Source: Strigamia acuminata
Taxonomy: Eukaryota > Arthropoda > Chilopoda > Geophilomorpha > Linotaeniidae
NCBI GenBank assembly: GCA_949358305.1
Contig: OX442314.1
Coordinates: 11,339,060 to 11,403,059 of the forward strand
DNA: 64,000 nt
Direction: 5' to 3'
This document shows, one piece after another, positions 10,105-21,815 of this stretch. Each line of letters begins with the position of its first letter. Position 1 is the stretch's first letter. The position numbers and the translations under genes are program-made. The notes beneath the pieces were generated by a model. The model saw only the letters and a list, made by a program, of their open reading frames with translations, searched no databases and was not told where the DNA came from.

Positions 10105-12412
10105 TCTTCTCCTGCCTATCCGAACTTTTCTCCAATCTATAAACAATGTTACCAACTTTTTTTTTCACCAATTTTTTTTTAAATTAAAAAAAATCTTATT
10201 ACGGCGTGCCCGACTCTGTAGGTGCGTCTCCAGTTTGATTATGTCGATTCTACTGTGTATCAATCCGCGGTGAGAAAGTAGTTTTCTATATTTTGATTTT
10301 TAAATTTAAATTTTAGACTGTTTAAAGTTGTAAATATTGCACCATTTTAAAGTTTATAGTTTATTAAGAAATTAAAAATTTGTTTGGGTGATTTTTACTG
10401 AGTATTTAGAAGGCGATTTTTTACATTCGGTGCTAAAATTCGCAAGCCAATTTGTGAAGTAATTTTATGGTTGTGGTATTCCGTAGTTAGGAAACTTTTT
10501 ACGTAATTCTGTGATGGTAATTAATGTAAAAATAAGATTAATCTTGCAGTCATAAATCATATTTAGACTGTTGGTGGTCTGTGTAAGCAATGATTTGTTG
10601 ATGAGTCGAGTTATTGATTAAAAACTACGTGTGATATGTGTACATTTCGAAGCTTCCGTAGAATAATGGTTACATTTTCTTTGTGTTTCGTAACTATGAG
10701 GTATTTTAGTGGTATGTTTCATTTTGTGATTTTGGTTGTCAGTAGATTGGCTGTTTGTGAGATAATATGCAGAAATTAAATGTATTAAAGATAAATTCTA
10801 AATCACATATTTTGAACTTGGGACTGCAAGAATTATTCCTAAGTAGGTTAAACGAAGCCTTTCAAATTTAACCCTTGAAATTGACTAAAAATATGGTTAA
10901 TCGTGGTAAAAAACAAAAGACAAAAACATATTAGGATTTAGGAATCCCTGTTGGGGAATACATACCGTAGGCATACCGTATATAGCTATGTGGGCTTGAG
11001 ACTTCCGTAGATATTTTTACTTTAAAACTTGTGTGCTTAATTCGACTAATTTACAATATATTTTAGTAAGATTTTATTATTGGGATTATAGTTTTGCATA
11101 ACCGACGAAATTTGGACGTAGATTTTATGTCATTCTGTTATTTTTTTATGTTGGATCACAACTTTGATGCACAATAACGATCTGGAGAACGTTAAGACTA
11201 CCGTAGACTTTTTTGGAACTGCGGGAACTTTGAGATTACCGTAGGTTTTTGAACTTTAAGATTACCGTAGCGTGATTAAAGAAGTGATAGAGATGCGGAT
11301 AGAACGAGATAGAACGTGATATAGAAGCAACGATGACAAGAAAAAGGAATTTGGATAAATAAATAAAGTAAATTAGCAAACACACTATAAATAATCATTT
11401 TTGTGACAATAAATAATTTTTTGTCGTCTGACTCAAACAAAAATTCCATTCTTGATCATCTGCAATCTTGAGAAAAAAATCAAAAAATGCTTCGTATCCA
11501 TAAAAGACATCGTAATCGTAAGAATAAAATTGATACAGCTACGGTAGTCTGTGGGAATTCCCAACATCCGGGTCTTTTCAGTTTCAGCACGTGGCTAAAA
11601 CATTTTACGATTGAAAACATTTATTTAATTACTTATTGAAAAGTAAAGGTTTTCAGAATGGTTTTATGTTGTAAATTACCCTCCACATTACACCACAACG
11701 ATAAAAAACAACAGTCGACTTTAATCATTTAGAAATCCAGATAAATAACAAAATTAGCAAATGTTGTGACGGTTTGGCAACAGTGAAAGTTGCCGAGATT
11801 GCCACCAGATCGCGCCGCGATGCCGTAAAGCGCCAAATTCAAATTTGAATAATTGTCCTTGAACCGCCTAAAATAATAAAAAATAATTGTCTCTCTTCTG
11901 TTTGTTCATTTAAATCATGAAAAACACCTATTTAAAAAAAATTATATATTTTTTAAAAATTTGACATACGACGATGATCATAATAACAAACCTCACCTGT
12001 CAACACGACCCGAAGTGTTCGCACACATAGCGACTGCAACGCCACGTGCAGCCGGATGCGGTACTACGGACTCCATCTTGCCAAATCTTGCCTGTGGTTC
12101 GGTGAGTTGTTAAATGCCGCATTTCACCCCCTGTAGACCGAATCATTTAGTTTAAAAACTTAGAACACGCGATATAACGATCGATAGCCGCAAAGCCATT
12201 AAAGTATACGAAATTTAAAACAAAATTGTGTTAATTCTCATTTAATCGTTCATTGACTTTTTGTGCGCGCTGTATACAAATGGCGGCCAAGTCGCAACAA
12301 AAAGAAAACGCAGCTTTAAAACTACGCCGAAATCGTTCTTTTTCTCACTTGTAAATATCATTTATCGACACCTAGGTTCAATACCGACGTCGCCTTTTTG
12401 AATTTGCTCATT
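10105..12412. promoter_or_regulatory. divergent intergenic region between CoREST and CLASRP
   Basis: This 2.3 kb separates the two start codons and must contain both promoters and 5' UTRs. I could not place a TATA box or a start site. The notable content is nine CCGTAG hexamers: seven on the plus strand (10481, 10656, 10965, 11005, 11201, 11239, 11265) and two on the minus strand (11539, 12064). A GC-richer stretch at 12000-12130, with CACGTG at about 12041, is the best candidate for the CLASRP core promoter. Confidence 0.6.
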
Positions 12413-15400
12413 ATGTGGCACGAAGCGAGGAAACAGGAAAGAAAAATCAGAGGAATGATGGTCGATTACAAAAAGAGAGCGGAGAGAAGACGCGAATATT
12501 ACGAAAAAATTGTAATAAATATCGTGCAAAATTTTGCGATCCGTGAATTAAAATTGTTTTGTTTTTAGAAAGCTGATCCAACGCAGTTTATACAAATCCA
12601 CGGCCGTCCGACGAAAGTACATTTAGATCCATTGATTGCTCAACAAGCCGAAACACCAGCTACAATGTGATTTATTAATTTATTGTGTGTGGTTTATCGA
12701 GTTGTGTTAATTTGTGTTTGATTTAGGATGCCTTGGCAAGGACAACAGGATAATTTAATTGATCGTTTTGATGTGCGTGCGCATCTCGATTATATTCCTG
12801 AATTTAAGTCTTCCCCCGACGCGCTGTAAGGGAATTTTTAGCTTTTAATGTGAAATAAATTTATTGTTTTTTTATTTTTTATTAAGTGTTCGGGATGAAG
12901 ATAATTGGGAAGAGCGGCAAGCGAATTATGAACGGTTCCGAACATTAGTACAAAACGATTTTTTACTCGGTGATTTTATTTGAAAATATTTATTCGAGTT
13001 CTTTTTTTTTATAATAATGTTTTTATTTTTTTGTTTTGTTTAGTGTCCGAGGAGAAATTTCTGTATCAAATTTACTTGGAGGAACAATTTGGTCCGATTG
13101 GAAAATCCGCGGATGAGGAAAAGAAAAAGTAATTTAGTTTTTATATTGAGAAAAATCAAATAAAATGAAACGGTTTTATTCGTACAATTGATAGGCTTGC
13201 GGATAAGAAGGTGGCAATCGCTTATACTTATGAAGATTCTACACCTCAAGCCAGCGTTGCCAATAACAACGAAGAAGAAGAGAAAAAAGATGAAGATAGT
13301 GACATTGACTTGGGTAAAGAGGTTTAATTAATGAATCAAATGCATTTAAACGCTTATAAGTCTCTTATTTAACGTTTAAAATTGTTGTGTTATACGTTTA
13401 TAAATGATTTAAGGTGGCTAAATTTGATTTATCTGTGTTGTAGATGTTACAATAAATGTTGAAGATTTGACTCAGGAGCAGAGCAAAGAGATGAACGAAC
13501 TTGCCTTCAAATATGGGATGTTTAATGACGATTTTATTCGGTAAATTAAAAAATTGCTACGTTGAAGTCACATTTAGTTAATTATGATTTTTTTAAAAAT
13601 ATATTATTAGACTTTTACACAAGGATAAAGAAGAAGCAGAAGCACTTCGGTTGGCTAAAGAAGCAGAAGAAGAAAAGGCTATGTATTCGGTATGTATCTT
13701 TAAGCCAAAGTGGACTCTTTTATGTTCACAAATTGACTATCTGTGGCACAAAAATGCATTTTTCTGCTAAAATGGTATTTTTAGACTGATAAAAGCAGAA
13801 AATTACAATTATTACACAGAAAAAAGCAAATTTTTCAGAAAATAGCAATTTCTAGGCAGAAAATAGCGATTTCTAGGCAGAAAATAGCGATTTCTAGCAG
13901 AAAATAGCGATTTCTAGGCAGAAAATAGCATTCTCACACTTTTAAATGTATTTTTCTTAGCCAGTGTATCTTTTCAGACGAAAATAAATGCATAAAAGAA
14001 ATGTTTAATAAAAATTTTAATTTCTAGGGTCGAAAATCCAGACGCGAGAGACGAGCTTTCAGAGAAAAGAAGCTTCAAGGTCGAAAAATAAGTCCTCCGA
14101 GGTATAAACCATAAAAAAAAATCGTTTTCACCAGAAATATGTTAAAAATACACGTTAAAATTAAATCAACAGCTACGCAGCTCGGGAAAGTCCAACATAC
14201 GATCCATACAAGAGGTAAAACCAAAAGGATAAAAAAATCTAAATGACAAATGACGAATTAAAATCCTCAAAACAGATCATTTTCTGCATCGCGATCACGT
14301 TCCCGCTCGCCAGTGAACAGCGGCCAAATCACATACATCACGAGTTTCGGCGACGAGGACTCGGACGGGAACGAGAACGAGAAAAGCGGCAAAGCAAAAG
14401 GCGCGTCGAGCGCACCGGTTGCCTCGAACAACAACAGTAGTGCCGCAATAGTTGGTCCCGTGATGCCAGCGCACATGTTGCCAGCAGAGCCCGGCACTTC
14501 GTCGTCGCACAGTTGCCATTCACTTAGTGTGACTAACAGGCGGTCGGTATTTGTTCAATGATTTGTTAACTCTGTTTGGGGCTTTGAAGCCTTAGTGGAG
14601 AAAAAAACTATAAAAATGAGGGAATTTTTATGGTGCCATGACTTTAGAGATGGTTAGCTTGGTGAGTAACGAATTGAAGGATATTTCGCATCTCATTCAT
14701 TTTGTGCTCTGATTGTGCTGAGTTGTTGAACGACTGAAGTTTGCTTAGATTTGTGTGCAATTTCATGGAAAATTATCTCCAAACGATTGAAAGCCAATGA
14801 TTTATTTGTATTTCGGTGTGATTTCTAGGCTTAATTGGTTGGTTTTTGTGATTTTTGGCGAGTAATTTTACGAAATTTTGCATTTTGCAGACGGTATTCG
14901 AGATCCAGCCGCTCGAGGTCGGTCTCGCCGCATTCGCGCTCGCGGTATAGAAATAGTCGAATTAAGCGCCGCTCACGGTCAAGGTCGCGCTCGCGGTCCA
15001 GAAGTCGAAGCAGGAAGAAAAATTACAGGTGGAAATGTCGGACAATTGTGTTAAATGTGAAAATTTATTTTTATTTTTATTTTGTTTTGTAGTTCTCGTT
15101 CTCGTTCCACTTCGACGTCGCGTAGATCTGCGTCCAGTTCACCGGCATCTTCCGTCGTGAGACGAAAATCCTACTCGCGGTCGTCGTCTCGGTCGCGTTC
15201 ACGCTCGTATTCGTCGAGTCCGCGACGATCCAGGCGCACGAAATCACGCTCAAAGTCTTCTTCGAGGAGTTCTAGGTTTGAAATGGTTAAGAAAAATTTA
15301 AATATTATAAATTAATTTTTTTTTTATATATTTAGATCGCACTCGCGATCGAGTTCGCGATCGGTCAGAAAGACGCCGAGACGATCGCGGTCACCGAGCG

Positions 15401-17004
15401 TGCCACGTTCGTCCGTTAGTTCGACCATTCCGCTCCCTCCAGCTCATTCGTATTACCGTCGGAATGCACGGAGCAGTAGTTCGAGCAGTGTTTCAACTGA
15501 TGAAACTGAAAAGCCACGAGGCAGACAGCAAAATGAACGACAATCCACCACAGTCAAGTAGAGAAAATCGCATTTTTGGTTAATTTTTTCAAGTTTTTTA
15601 CGGTTTTTTGTTGTTTTGTAGGAGACAAACTAGCTTGGGTAAACCAGGTTACGGATCCAAAGTCAGTAAGAATGTTCTTCTGATATACAATAAGAAAATA
15701 GTGTATTTTATTTTTATTTTTTTATTTAACAAGAAAGAAATTTATTTTTTTTATGGAATTTGGAGTTTTTTATTTGTCTTTTTTTTTAAATTTATTTATT
15801 TAAAAAAATGCATATAATTGAAATATGTATTTTTTTGATGTTTTTTATGCTAAATTTTAATATTATTTTTTAAATTTGCAAAAAAAAAATTATTATTAAG
15901 AAATGAAATAATTGTGTTCATCTTTTTACCTCCAGTTTTTATACAAATGTAAATAATTTTTATATATATATATTTTTTTTTTAAAAACGAAAAAGAAATT
16001 GTAAATTCGCAAATGTTTACCTCCGTTTTTCTCGATTGTTTTTAGCTGCTGACACCTCAAGAGAAACTCAAGCGGAAAATGCAGGCGGCGCTTAACAGAC
16101 AATGTAAAATAATTAAATTAATAAATTAATAAGTTTGTACTAATTTCTAATTTTTTTAAACCAGACAAGGCCGATAAAAAAGCCGAGCAGAAGAAAATCG
16201 AGAAACTGGAACAGGAACGCCAGGTATGCAGAATTAAAAATTAAAATTAAAATTTTGATTGAATTTAATAATAATAATAAATAAAAATAAATCTTTTTGA
16301 AGGACCGCGAAGAAGAACTTCGAGAAATGGCGATTAAATTGAGACGACGGTAATAAAAGTGGTTAAACGGCGTTTGATTGACAGCAACGATCGAATCGAT
16401 CAATTTAATAGTTATTACGAGTAATAAAAAGGTCGGAACGCGGGGTTTGGTTAGCAGCAACATGTGCCAAGTTGATATTTCATTTGGAAAAGTGTAATAA
16501 GAGCTGCCGCCGCCCGCCGCCCGTCGCCCACCCGCTCGCCACGCGTAGAAGTAGAGAGTAAAAGTGAACGTTGAGGGGAACGAAATTGCAGCCATTCATT
16601 ATCCCAGCTGTCCGAGAGACTTCTATCTGCTAGTAAATAGTTGGCAGGGCTGGAGGAAGGACGTGTGTAAATCACGAGTTATTGTGCGAGGGAAAAGGGC
16701 GCCAGTTGCTGCTGTTGCTACCGACTCGCGAGTGATGGATGGGTTGAACCGTCGGGGAAGTATAGTATAGGCATGGCTGCACGTGGGAGCCAATGTTTTG
16801 CGCATGAGTAATTGTGGGTGAAGATGGGGGTTGGGAGGTGATGAACAACCTGATTCTTTTTTTTTCTTTTTCTTTTTTTTTTTTTTTCTTTTTTTTTTGG
16901 TGGGTTTTTTTTGTTTGGGGTTGTGAAAGTGTTTGAGAAAGTTCTTGTCGAAGACTGGTTGGTTTGGTTTGTACTTGTGGCTTTTCATATTAAAATGGGG
17001 TTTT

Positions 17005-17040
<36 letters not shown>

Positions 17041-19884
17041 GGGGGGGGGGGGGGGGGGTTGGATTAGAGAATTTGGGGTGTTTTGGGGAGGGGGAAGAAA
17101 ATTAACATAAATATTTTTAATTAGTTAATTAATTTTTTTTTTTTTTTTTGAAAATGATTTTATTTATTGTTAATCAATTAACGATAAATAAAAGACAAGT
17201 TTTAACTATATTTAATGGAATTTTTGTTTTGGTCAAAAACTGCACTTTGTAATTTAAAACAATACTTTTTTTGTTTAAAAATCCACTTTTTCTGTCTAAA
17301 ACTCCACCTTTTCTGTTTAAAACTCCACTTTTTCTGTTTAAAAATCCATTTTTTCTGTTTAAAAATCCACTTTTTCTGTCTAAAACTCCATTTTTTCGGC
17401 TAAACCTGGATTTTTGGTAAAAAAAACATTGACTTTTACAGGTAAAAAAAATTGGATTTTGTAGGCTTAGAAACTGCATTTTATCAGTAATAACTGCATT
17501 TTTGGTCAAAATTGCAAAAAGTCGAGTTAAAAGTCTCAAAAAACAAAATATTTAGTATTAATAAACAAAAAAATGTTTGATTTTTAAAATTTTCCGAAAA
17601 TCAGCAGAGAGTGAATTACAAAAAAGTAGTCTCGACTTGTGTGAGGTCCATGCACTGGCACATCGCCATTAATTTAACTTATTTAGCCTGAATTCCGCTC
17701 TTAGTCCTGCGGCTGGTGCACATTTTACACTTTTTCCTTTTTCCAACTCTTTTATCACCTCGATATGGGAGTCATTAGCGAGCGGGGGTCTGTGGCGCGT
17801 GTTATCTAATGAGTGTGTGTCGATTTTCAGGTGGGGGACCCGGAGTTGTTGTGTATAGCTCGTGGAAGAAAAGTAGTATAATGCACGTGCCATGACAATG
17901 GACCCGCTGTGTTTGAGTTTGACAAGACCCTCGAAGCAATTTGCTAATTTAATTAAGTTTTTATTGCCGAGTTTTGATGATTGTCAGGAAATTAAAATGG
18001 TGGCAGTCAAGAGTTAACTCAATTCGCTGTATTCAATGCCCCGCGTTGATAGCCCGAGTAAATAATGAGCCGAGTTGGGCGACTATCGCCGCGATCTCGC
18101 GCAGATCTCGTTTAGCTAGAGGTGAAAATGATAAAGAGGAGAGCAACTAATAGTGTTTCCACCTGATGAGAAAAAGTTTGCTCTCTTTTCACACGTCACT
18201 TTTGCACAAATGGCGTGTCTGTCACGTGAATTTTGTGCTGAATGCGAATTTTTTTCTCGATTTAATTTCATTTTAGCCGAGTAATGATGTAATTGGCTTG
18301 TTAAGAGGTGGGGAAAAAATGGGGAGTAATTAACGAGGAATAAATTAGTGCCAATTAAGACTGTTTAATGAATATGTTGAGTGGTAAAGTGCCAGCGTCT
18401 GATGGAGGCGAGATGACGTGTGCGTCAGAAATAATTAATTTCGATGACGAGCGATTTTTTTTTTTTTTTTTTTTTTGTTTGAAACATTTTTTTTTTTTGA
18501 AACATTTTTTTAATGAAATTATTTGATTTTGTTTCAGGGAGAGAGAAAGACGACATCGAATGTTGGCGGCGGAAAGAAAGAGGGACGATAGAGATAGCAG
18601 AAGCCGCAGTAGAAGCGAAAGTCGAAGTAGAAGTCCGAGCGATAGTGGAAGTGGAAGTTCCACGAGTGATAGTGATAGTCAGAGTGGAAGTGATAGTGAT
18701 AGTTCGAAGAGAAGTGATCGCAGGAATCGAAAGAGGTGATTGGTTAATTATTTAGCATTGGTTTTTTTGTTTTGCAGAAAGTGTGGAAGTGTTGAACAGA
18801 GGCGGGGGAGGGTGTGGGCAATTTTTTTATTTTTTAAAATTTGTTAACATTTTTTTAAAAATTGGTATTTTTTGGAATTAACTTGTAAATGTGCTATTTG
18901 ATCTTTTGACATGCCAAATGGGCAGTGGGCTTTGTAAGAGCCAATTGGACAAATTTACTCTTTTGTGGATACACATTTTTGGTTAAAAATTGCATTCTTT
19001 GGTTAAAAGTTGCATTTTTTGGTTAAAAATTGCATTTTTTGGTTAAAAATTGCATTTTTTGGTTAAAAATTGCATTTTTTGGTTAAAAATTGCATTTTTT
19101 GGTTAAAAATTGCATTTTTTGGTTAAAAATTGCATTTTTTGGTTAAAAATTGCATTTTTTGGTTAAAAATTGCATTTTTTGGTTAAAAATTGCATTTTTT
19201 GGTTAAAAATTGCTTTTTGTGGCTAAAAATTACATTTTTGTAGCTAAAAATTACATTTTTGTGGCTAAAAATTGCATTTTTGTGGCTAAAAATTGCATTT
19301 TTGTGGCTAAAAATTGCATTTTTGTGGCTAAAAATTGCATTTTTGTGGTTAAAAATTGCATTTTTGTGGTTAAAAATTGCATTTTTGTGGCTAAAATTTA
19401 CATTTTTGTGGTTAAAAACTGCATTTTTTGAGTGAAAACTGGACGTGTTTGATAAGACATGTGTAAACTTAGTGCAATATTTTATTATTCTACAAGTGGT
19501 GCCATCTAAGGATCTTTAACATTCATTTTTGTTTAATTTTTATTTATTGCGTGCATGGAAATAAAATTGAAGAGATTTTATTGGATTTTAAATGACTATC
19601 ATTAATCTTTCGTTTTATTTGCCAAAAAAAAAAAAAATGCGGGTGCGGGAGAAGGAACATCATTAATTTTTTACTTCCTGTTTTCAAAATATTTGTTTTT
19701 AGCCAAAATCTTTTAATCTTTACTCTTTGAAAACAATAACACATCAGTAAACAAAAAAAAGAAAAACGTTGAGACAACATTTGATTAATTCATTCCATTT
19801 TTCATATTATTTTCCAGACGATCCAGATCACGATCACGCTCACGCACACGTTCACGTTCACGATCCCCACTGACACGACATTAA
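12413..19884 (+). CDS. CLASRP: CLASRP / SWAP2-type SR-related splicing regulator
   Basis: CLASRP is a nuclear SR-related protein that binds CLK kinases and influences alternative splicing. Twenty coding exons: 12413-12511, 12569-12666, 12727-12825, 12887-12969, 13044-13128, 13195-13313, 13444-13540, 13611-13689, 14028-14101, 14173-14214, 14276-14542, 14891-15028, 15093-15275, 15336-15557, 15622-15661, 16046-16103, 16165-16223, 16303-16349, 18538-18735, 19818-19884. The total is 2,154 nt, 717 residues, close to the roughly 670 of the human protein. The N-terminus (MWHEARKQERKIRGMMVDYK) and the DRY_EERY-type domain (IDRFDVRAHLDYIP, YERFRTLVQNDFLL) are clear. Then come an acidic stretch, GRKSRRERRAFREKKLQG, a YITSFG motif, a long RS domain, the LLTPQEKLKRKMQAALNRQ coiled-coil segment, and a final RS tail. 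Exons 14542 and 15661 use weak donors chosen to keep frame. Upstream 5' exons are not excluded. Confidence 0.95.
13835..13940 (+). repeat. 21-bp tandem repeat in a CLASRP intron
   Basis: About five copies of GGCAGAAAATAGCGATTTCTA (here split as GGCAGAAAATAGC plus GATTTCTA), 21 bp each, in intron 13690-14027. One copy lacks two bases. Degenerate relatives extend left to about 13750. Confidence 0.85.
17008..17058 (+). repeat. poly(T)32 / poly(G)19 junction
   Basis: Thirty-two T followed directly by nineteen G inside a CLASRP intron. Exact lengths may be assembly-dependent, as such runs are error-prone. Confidence 0.9.
17255..17405 (+). repeat. 21-bp minisatellite in a CLASRP intron
   Basis: Around seven copies of a 21-bp unit near CTGTTTAAAACTCC followed by ACTTTTT. 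Each unit has one A-tract and one T-tract about 10 bp apart. Looser copies continue to about 17520. Confidence 0.88.
18965..19435 (+). repeat. 20/21-bp minisatellite in the last CLASRP intron
   Basis: The first half (to about 19205) is near-perfect copies of GGTTAAAAATTGCATTTTTT, exactly 20 bp. The second half is a 21-bp variant with GGCTAAAAATTGC and ATTTTTGT. About 22 copies in all within intron 18736-19817. The open frame read through it is a repeat artefact. Confidence 0.95.
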
Positions 19885-21365
19885 AGCTAATTTGCCAGCG
19901 CACAAAGAAAAGAAGAAGAAAAAAAGCCAACAAACATTGAAAAATGGCGAGACCAGTTAGTGCTGACACCTGTTGGTATTCCGCAGTAGTATTTGATGGC
20001 ATTTTGGCGTTGTGACGAGCCAGTTGTGTTTGGATTGTAATTTTCAATTTACCATTTCCTTTCCAACCATTAATCCTTGTTAAACGTAATAATTCCCCGC
20101 TGCCTTCGCATAAACGATTATAATTTGCTGTTTTTATTTTTATTTCTATCATTAGCCGTTTGTGTTTAGCATTTATAATTTCTTCCTACGTGCGTTCGTC
20201 TTGTTATTGATGACTCCTCACCTAAATAAAATTGGTGACAGGTGTAAATATTTAATTTCTTCTTTTCTATATCAATTTCTAAGTATAGAAAACAAAATGT
20301 CCTCCATTATACTTCCGAAAAACGATTTTTGTTATTTGTATTGGCTAAACTTTGTATCTCGAGTTAATAAATCTCTTTTTTGTTTCTTTTTTCTTTTCAA
20401 ATTTGTTGTTGTTTGTTTTTGTTTATTTTATTTATTCATTTAAAATAAATAAAAGACGATAAAATTGTAGACGCATCGGTTTTCTATTATGCAGAATAAT
20501 CTATTAGTAAACCAAGACGATGTCTTTAGAAATTCACTTAAGATAAGACCCATCTGCGCCACTAGAAATCGTTAAAGCAACATCCAAGTTGGCTTTTTAC
20601 TCGCCGCTCACTGGCAATTGAAGGCGCCCATTGTCGAGGGTTGCTTCCCCGATAACTTTCAATCCCTATTGGAAACTGCATCACTATGGGCTTAGCGGGA
20701 TTAATGAGTTTTGGGCAAATCATCGCGCTGTTCTTATCGGTTTGCGTTTGCCCTCGGACGCAGACGACGAGGAAAAATTTTCCAGATGTCTATCTCGTCA
20801 GATTGAAGGCTGTTGTTGCGCAAAATAGTCACGGACCCGCCAGGGAAAAGCCAAGTAATGAGGATCTTATCGAGAACAGATGCAGTTCTTTGTTTTGCCA
20901 CCATTTGTTTCTGTCGCTGTTTGTTTGGCCATTTGCTCGGATTTTTGGTTTATCATTTTTTGACCGCAGGAATAGGGGGTGAAGAAATGAGTGTGAATGG
21001 TGGAAAAAATTGCGTATTTTTCTTCTTTTTGTCATGCTGGAATTAATAACCTAGTAACGGTCGAGAAGGGGATGTTTGCCTCGGTCTGGTTCACGGAGAT
21101 ACTGGCACTCGACTAATAATCCTGTTTTCCGGCCCGTGTGTGAACATAACACCTCCCCTCGGTGTTAAATCACAAATGTCACCGAGAGAAACCCTGCAAA
21201 TATATAATAAGAGGGAAAATACGGTCGGAGAGTAGTCAAAATATGTCTTTCAGTCAAAACAGGCTTCAAAATTCAATGGAGTTTTCGCTGATACATGATT
21301 TCAAAAAATGGACTCATTTATCATTTAATGGTGCAATGAAATGTACTAAATAAAATATACAAAGA
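19885..21365. other. CLASRP 3' region, then a GC-richer non-coding block
   Basis: The first ~570 bp are the likely CLASRP 3' UTR. Positions 20540-21170 are GC-richer and non-repetitive. Open frames here overlap in several registers and match no family I know, so I treat them as chance. Confidence 0.5.
20444..20453 (+). terminator. candidate CLASRP poly(A) signal
   Basis: Two overlapping AATAAA hexamers about 560 bp after the CLASRP stop codon. The sequence between is AT-rich and shows no coding potential, fitting a 3' UTR. Earlier sites cannot be excluded. Confidence 0.4.
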
Positions 21366-21815
21366 CCAGATTAATAGGGGGCCTAGCAAGTGGGCACGGT
21401 TCACGTACAAAAATGCATGTTTTCTGACCGTAAATGCATTTTTTTTGGTCTGAAAAGGCATTTTTTTTGGTCTGAAAATGCATTTTTTTGTCTGAAAATG
21501 CATTTTTTATTATTATTATTATTATTATTATTTATTACTTATTATTTATTATTTATTATTTATTTTTTGTCTAAAAATGCATTTTTTTTGTCTGAAAATG
21601 CATTTTTTTGATCTGAAAATGCAATTTTTTTTACAAGTAAATGCATTATATCACTGAAAAATGCATTGTTTTGCATAAAAATGCAATTTTTTTTAGCTCA
21701 AAATGAATTTATTTCTTATAAAAATGCATTTTTCCACTTGCAAATGCATTTTTTTGTCGTGAAGATGTCATTTCTGAATATTCATGTCAGAAACTGATTT
21801 CTGGTCTGGGGGCCC
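21366..21815 (+). repeat. MITE-derived block expanded into a ~22-bp minisatellite
   Basis: Tandem copies near TGTCTGAAAATGCATTTTTTT run from about 21410 to 21720, broken by an (ATT)n tract at 21508-21565. The left flank (GATTAATAGGGGGCC) and the right part (AAAATGAATTTATTTCTT; GTGAAGATGTCAT) match the hAT-type MITE at 2737-2909. It therefore looks like a decayed copy of that MITE whose interior has expanded. Confidence 0.7.

Larger units (their letters stand above)
16350..18537 (+). other. large CLASRP intron with repeats and a GC-richer block
   Basis: The gene's largest intron (2.2 kb). From left to right it holds a GC-richer stretch (16500-16840), poly-pyrimidine runs (16855-16902), the T/G homopolymer junction (17008-17058), a 21-bp minisatellite (17255-17405) and a non-repetitive block at 17620-18360. 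The last block, with TAATTTAATTAAG-type homeodomain-like sites, looks more like regulatory sequence than ordinary intron. No coding frame in it has family likeness. Confidence 0.6.

Noticed and set aside
15661-15666. Donor GTAAGA at 15666 for the CLASRP exon starting at 15622
   Set aside because: It is the stronger splice site, but leaves one base over and breaks the frame into LLTPQEKLK; GTCAGT at 15662 keeps it.
16623-16988. 121-codon minus-strand frame with a poly-lysine run
   Set aside because: The lysines come from the poly-pyrimidine tract in the CLASRP intron, and nothing in it resembles a domain.
19210-19431. Open frame encoding FVAKNCI repeats
   Set aside because: It is the direct translation of the 21-bp minisatellite; a 21-bp unit cannot introduce a stop if the first copy has none.
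18965-19435. CRISPR-like array
   Set aside because: The units are head-to-tail copies without unique spacers, in an animal intron; they are minisatellites. The same holds for the other arrays.
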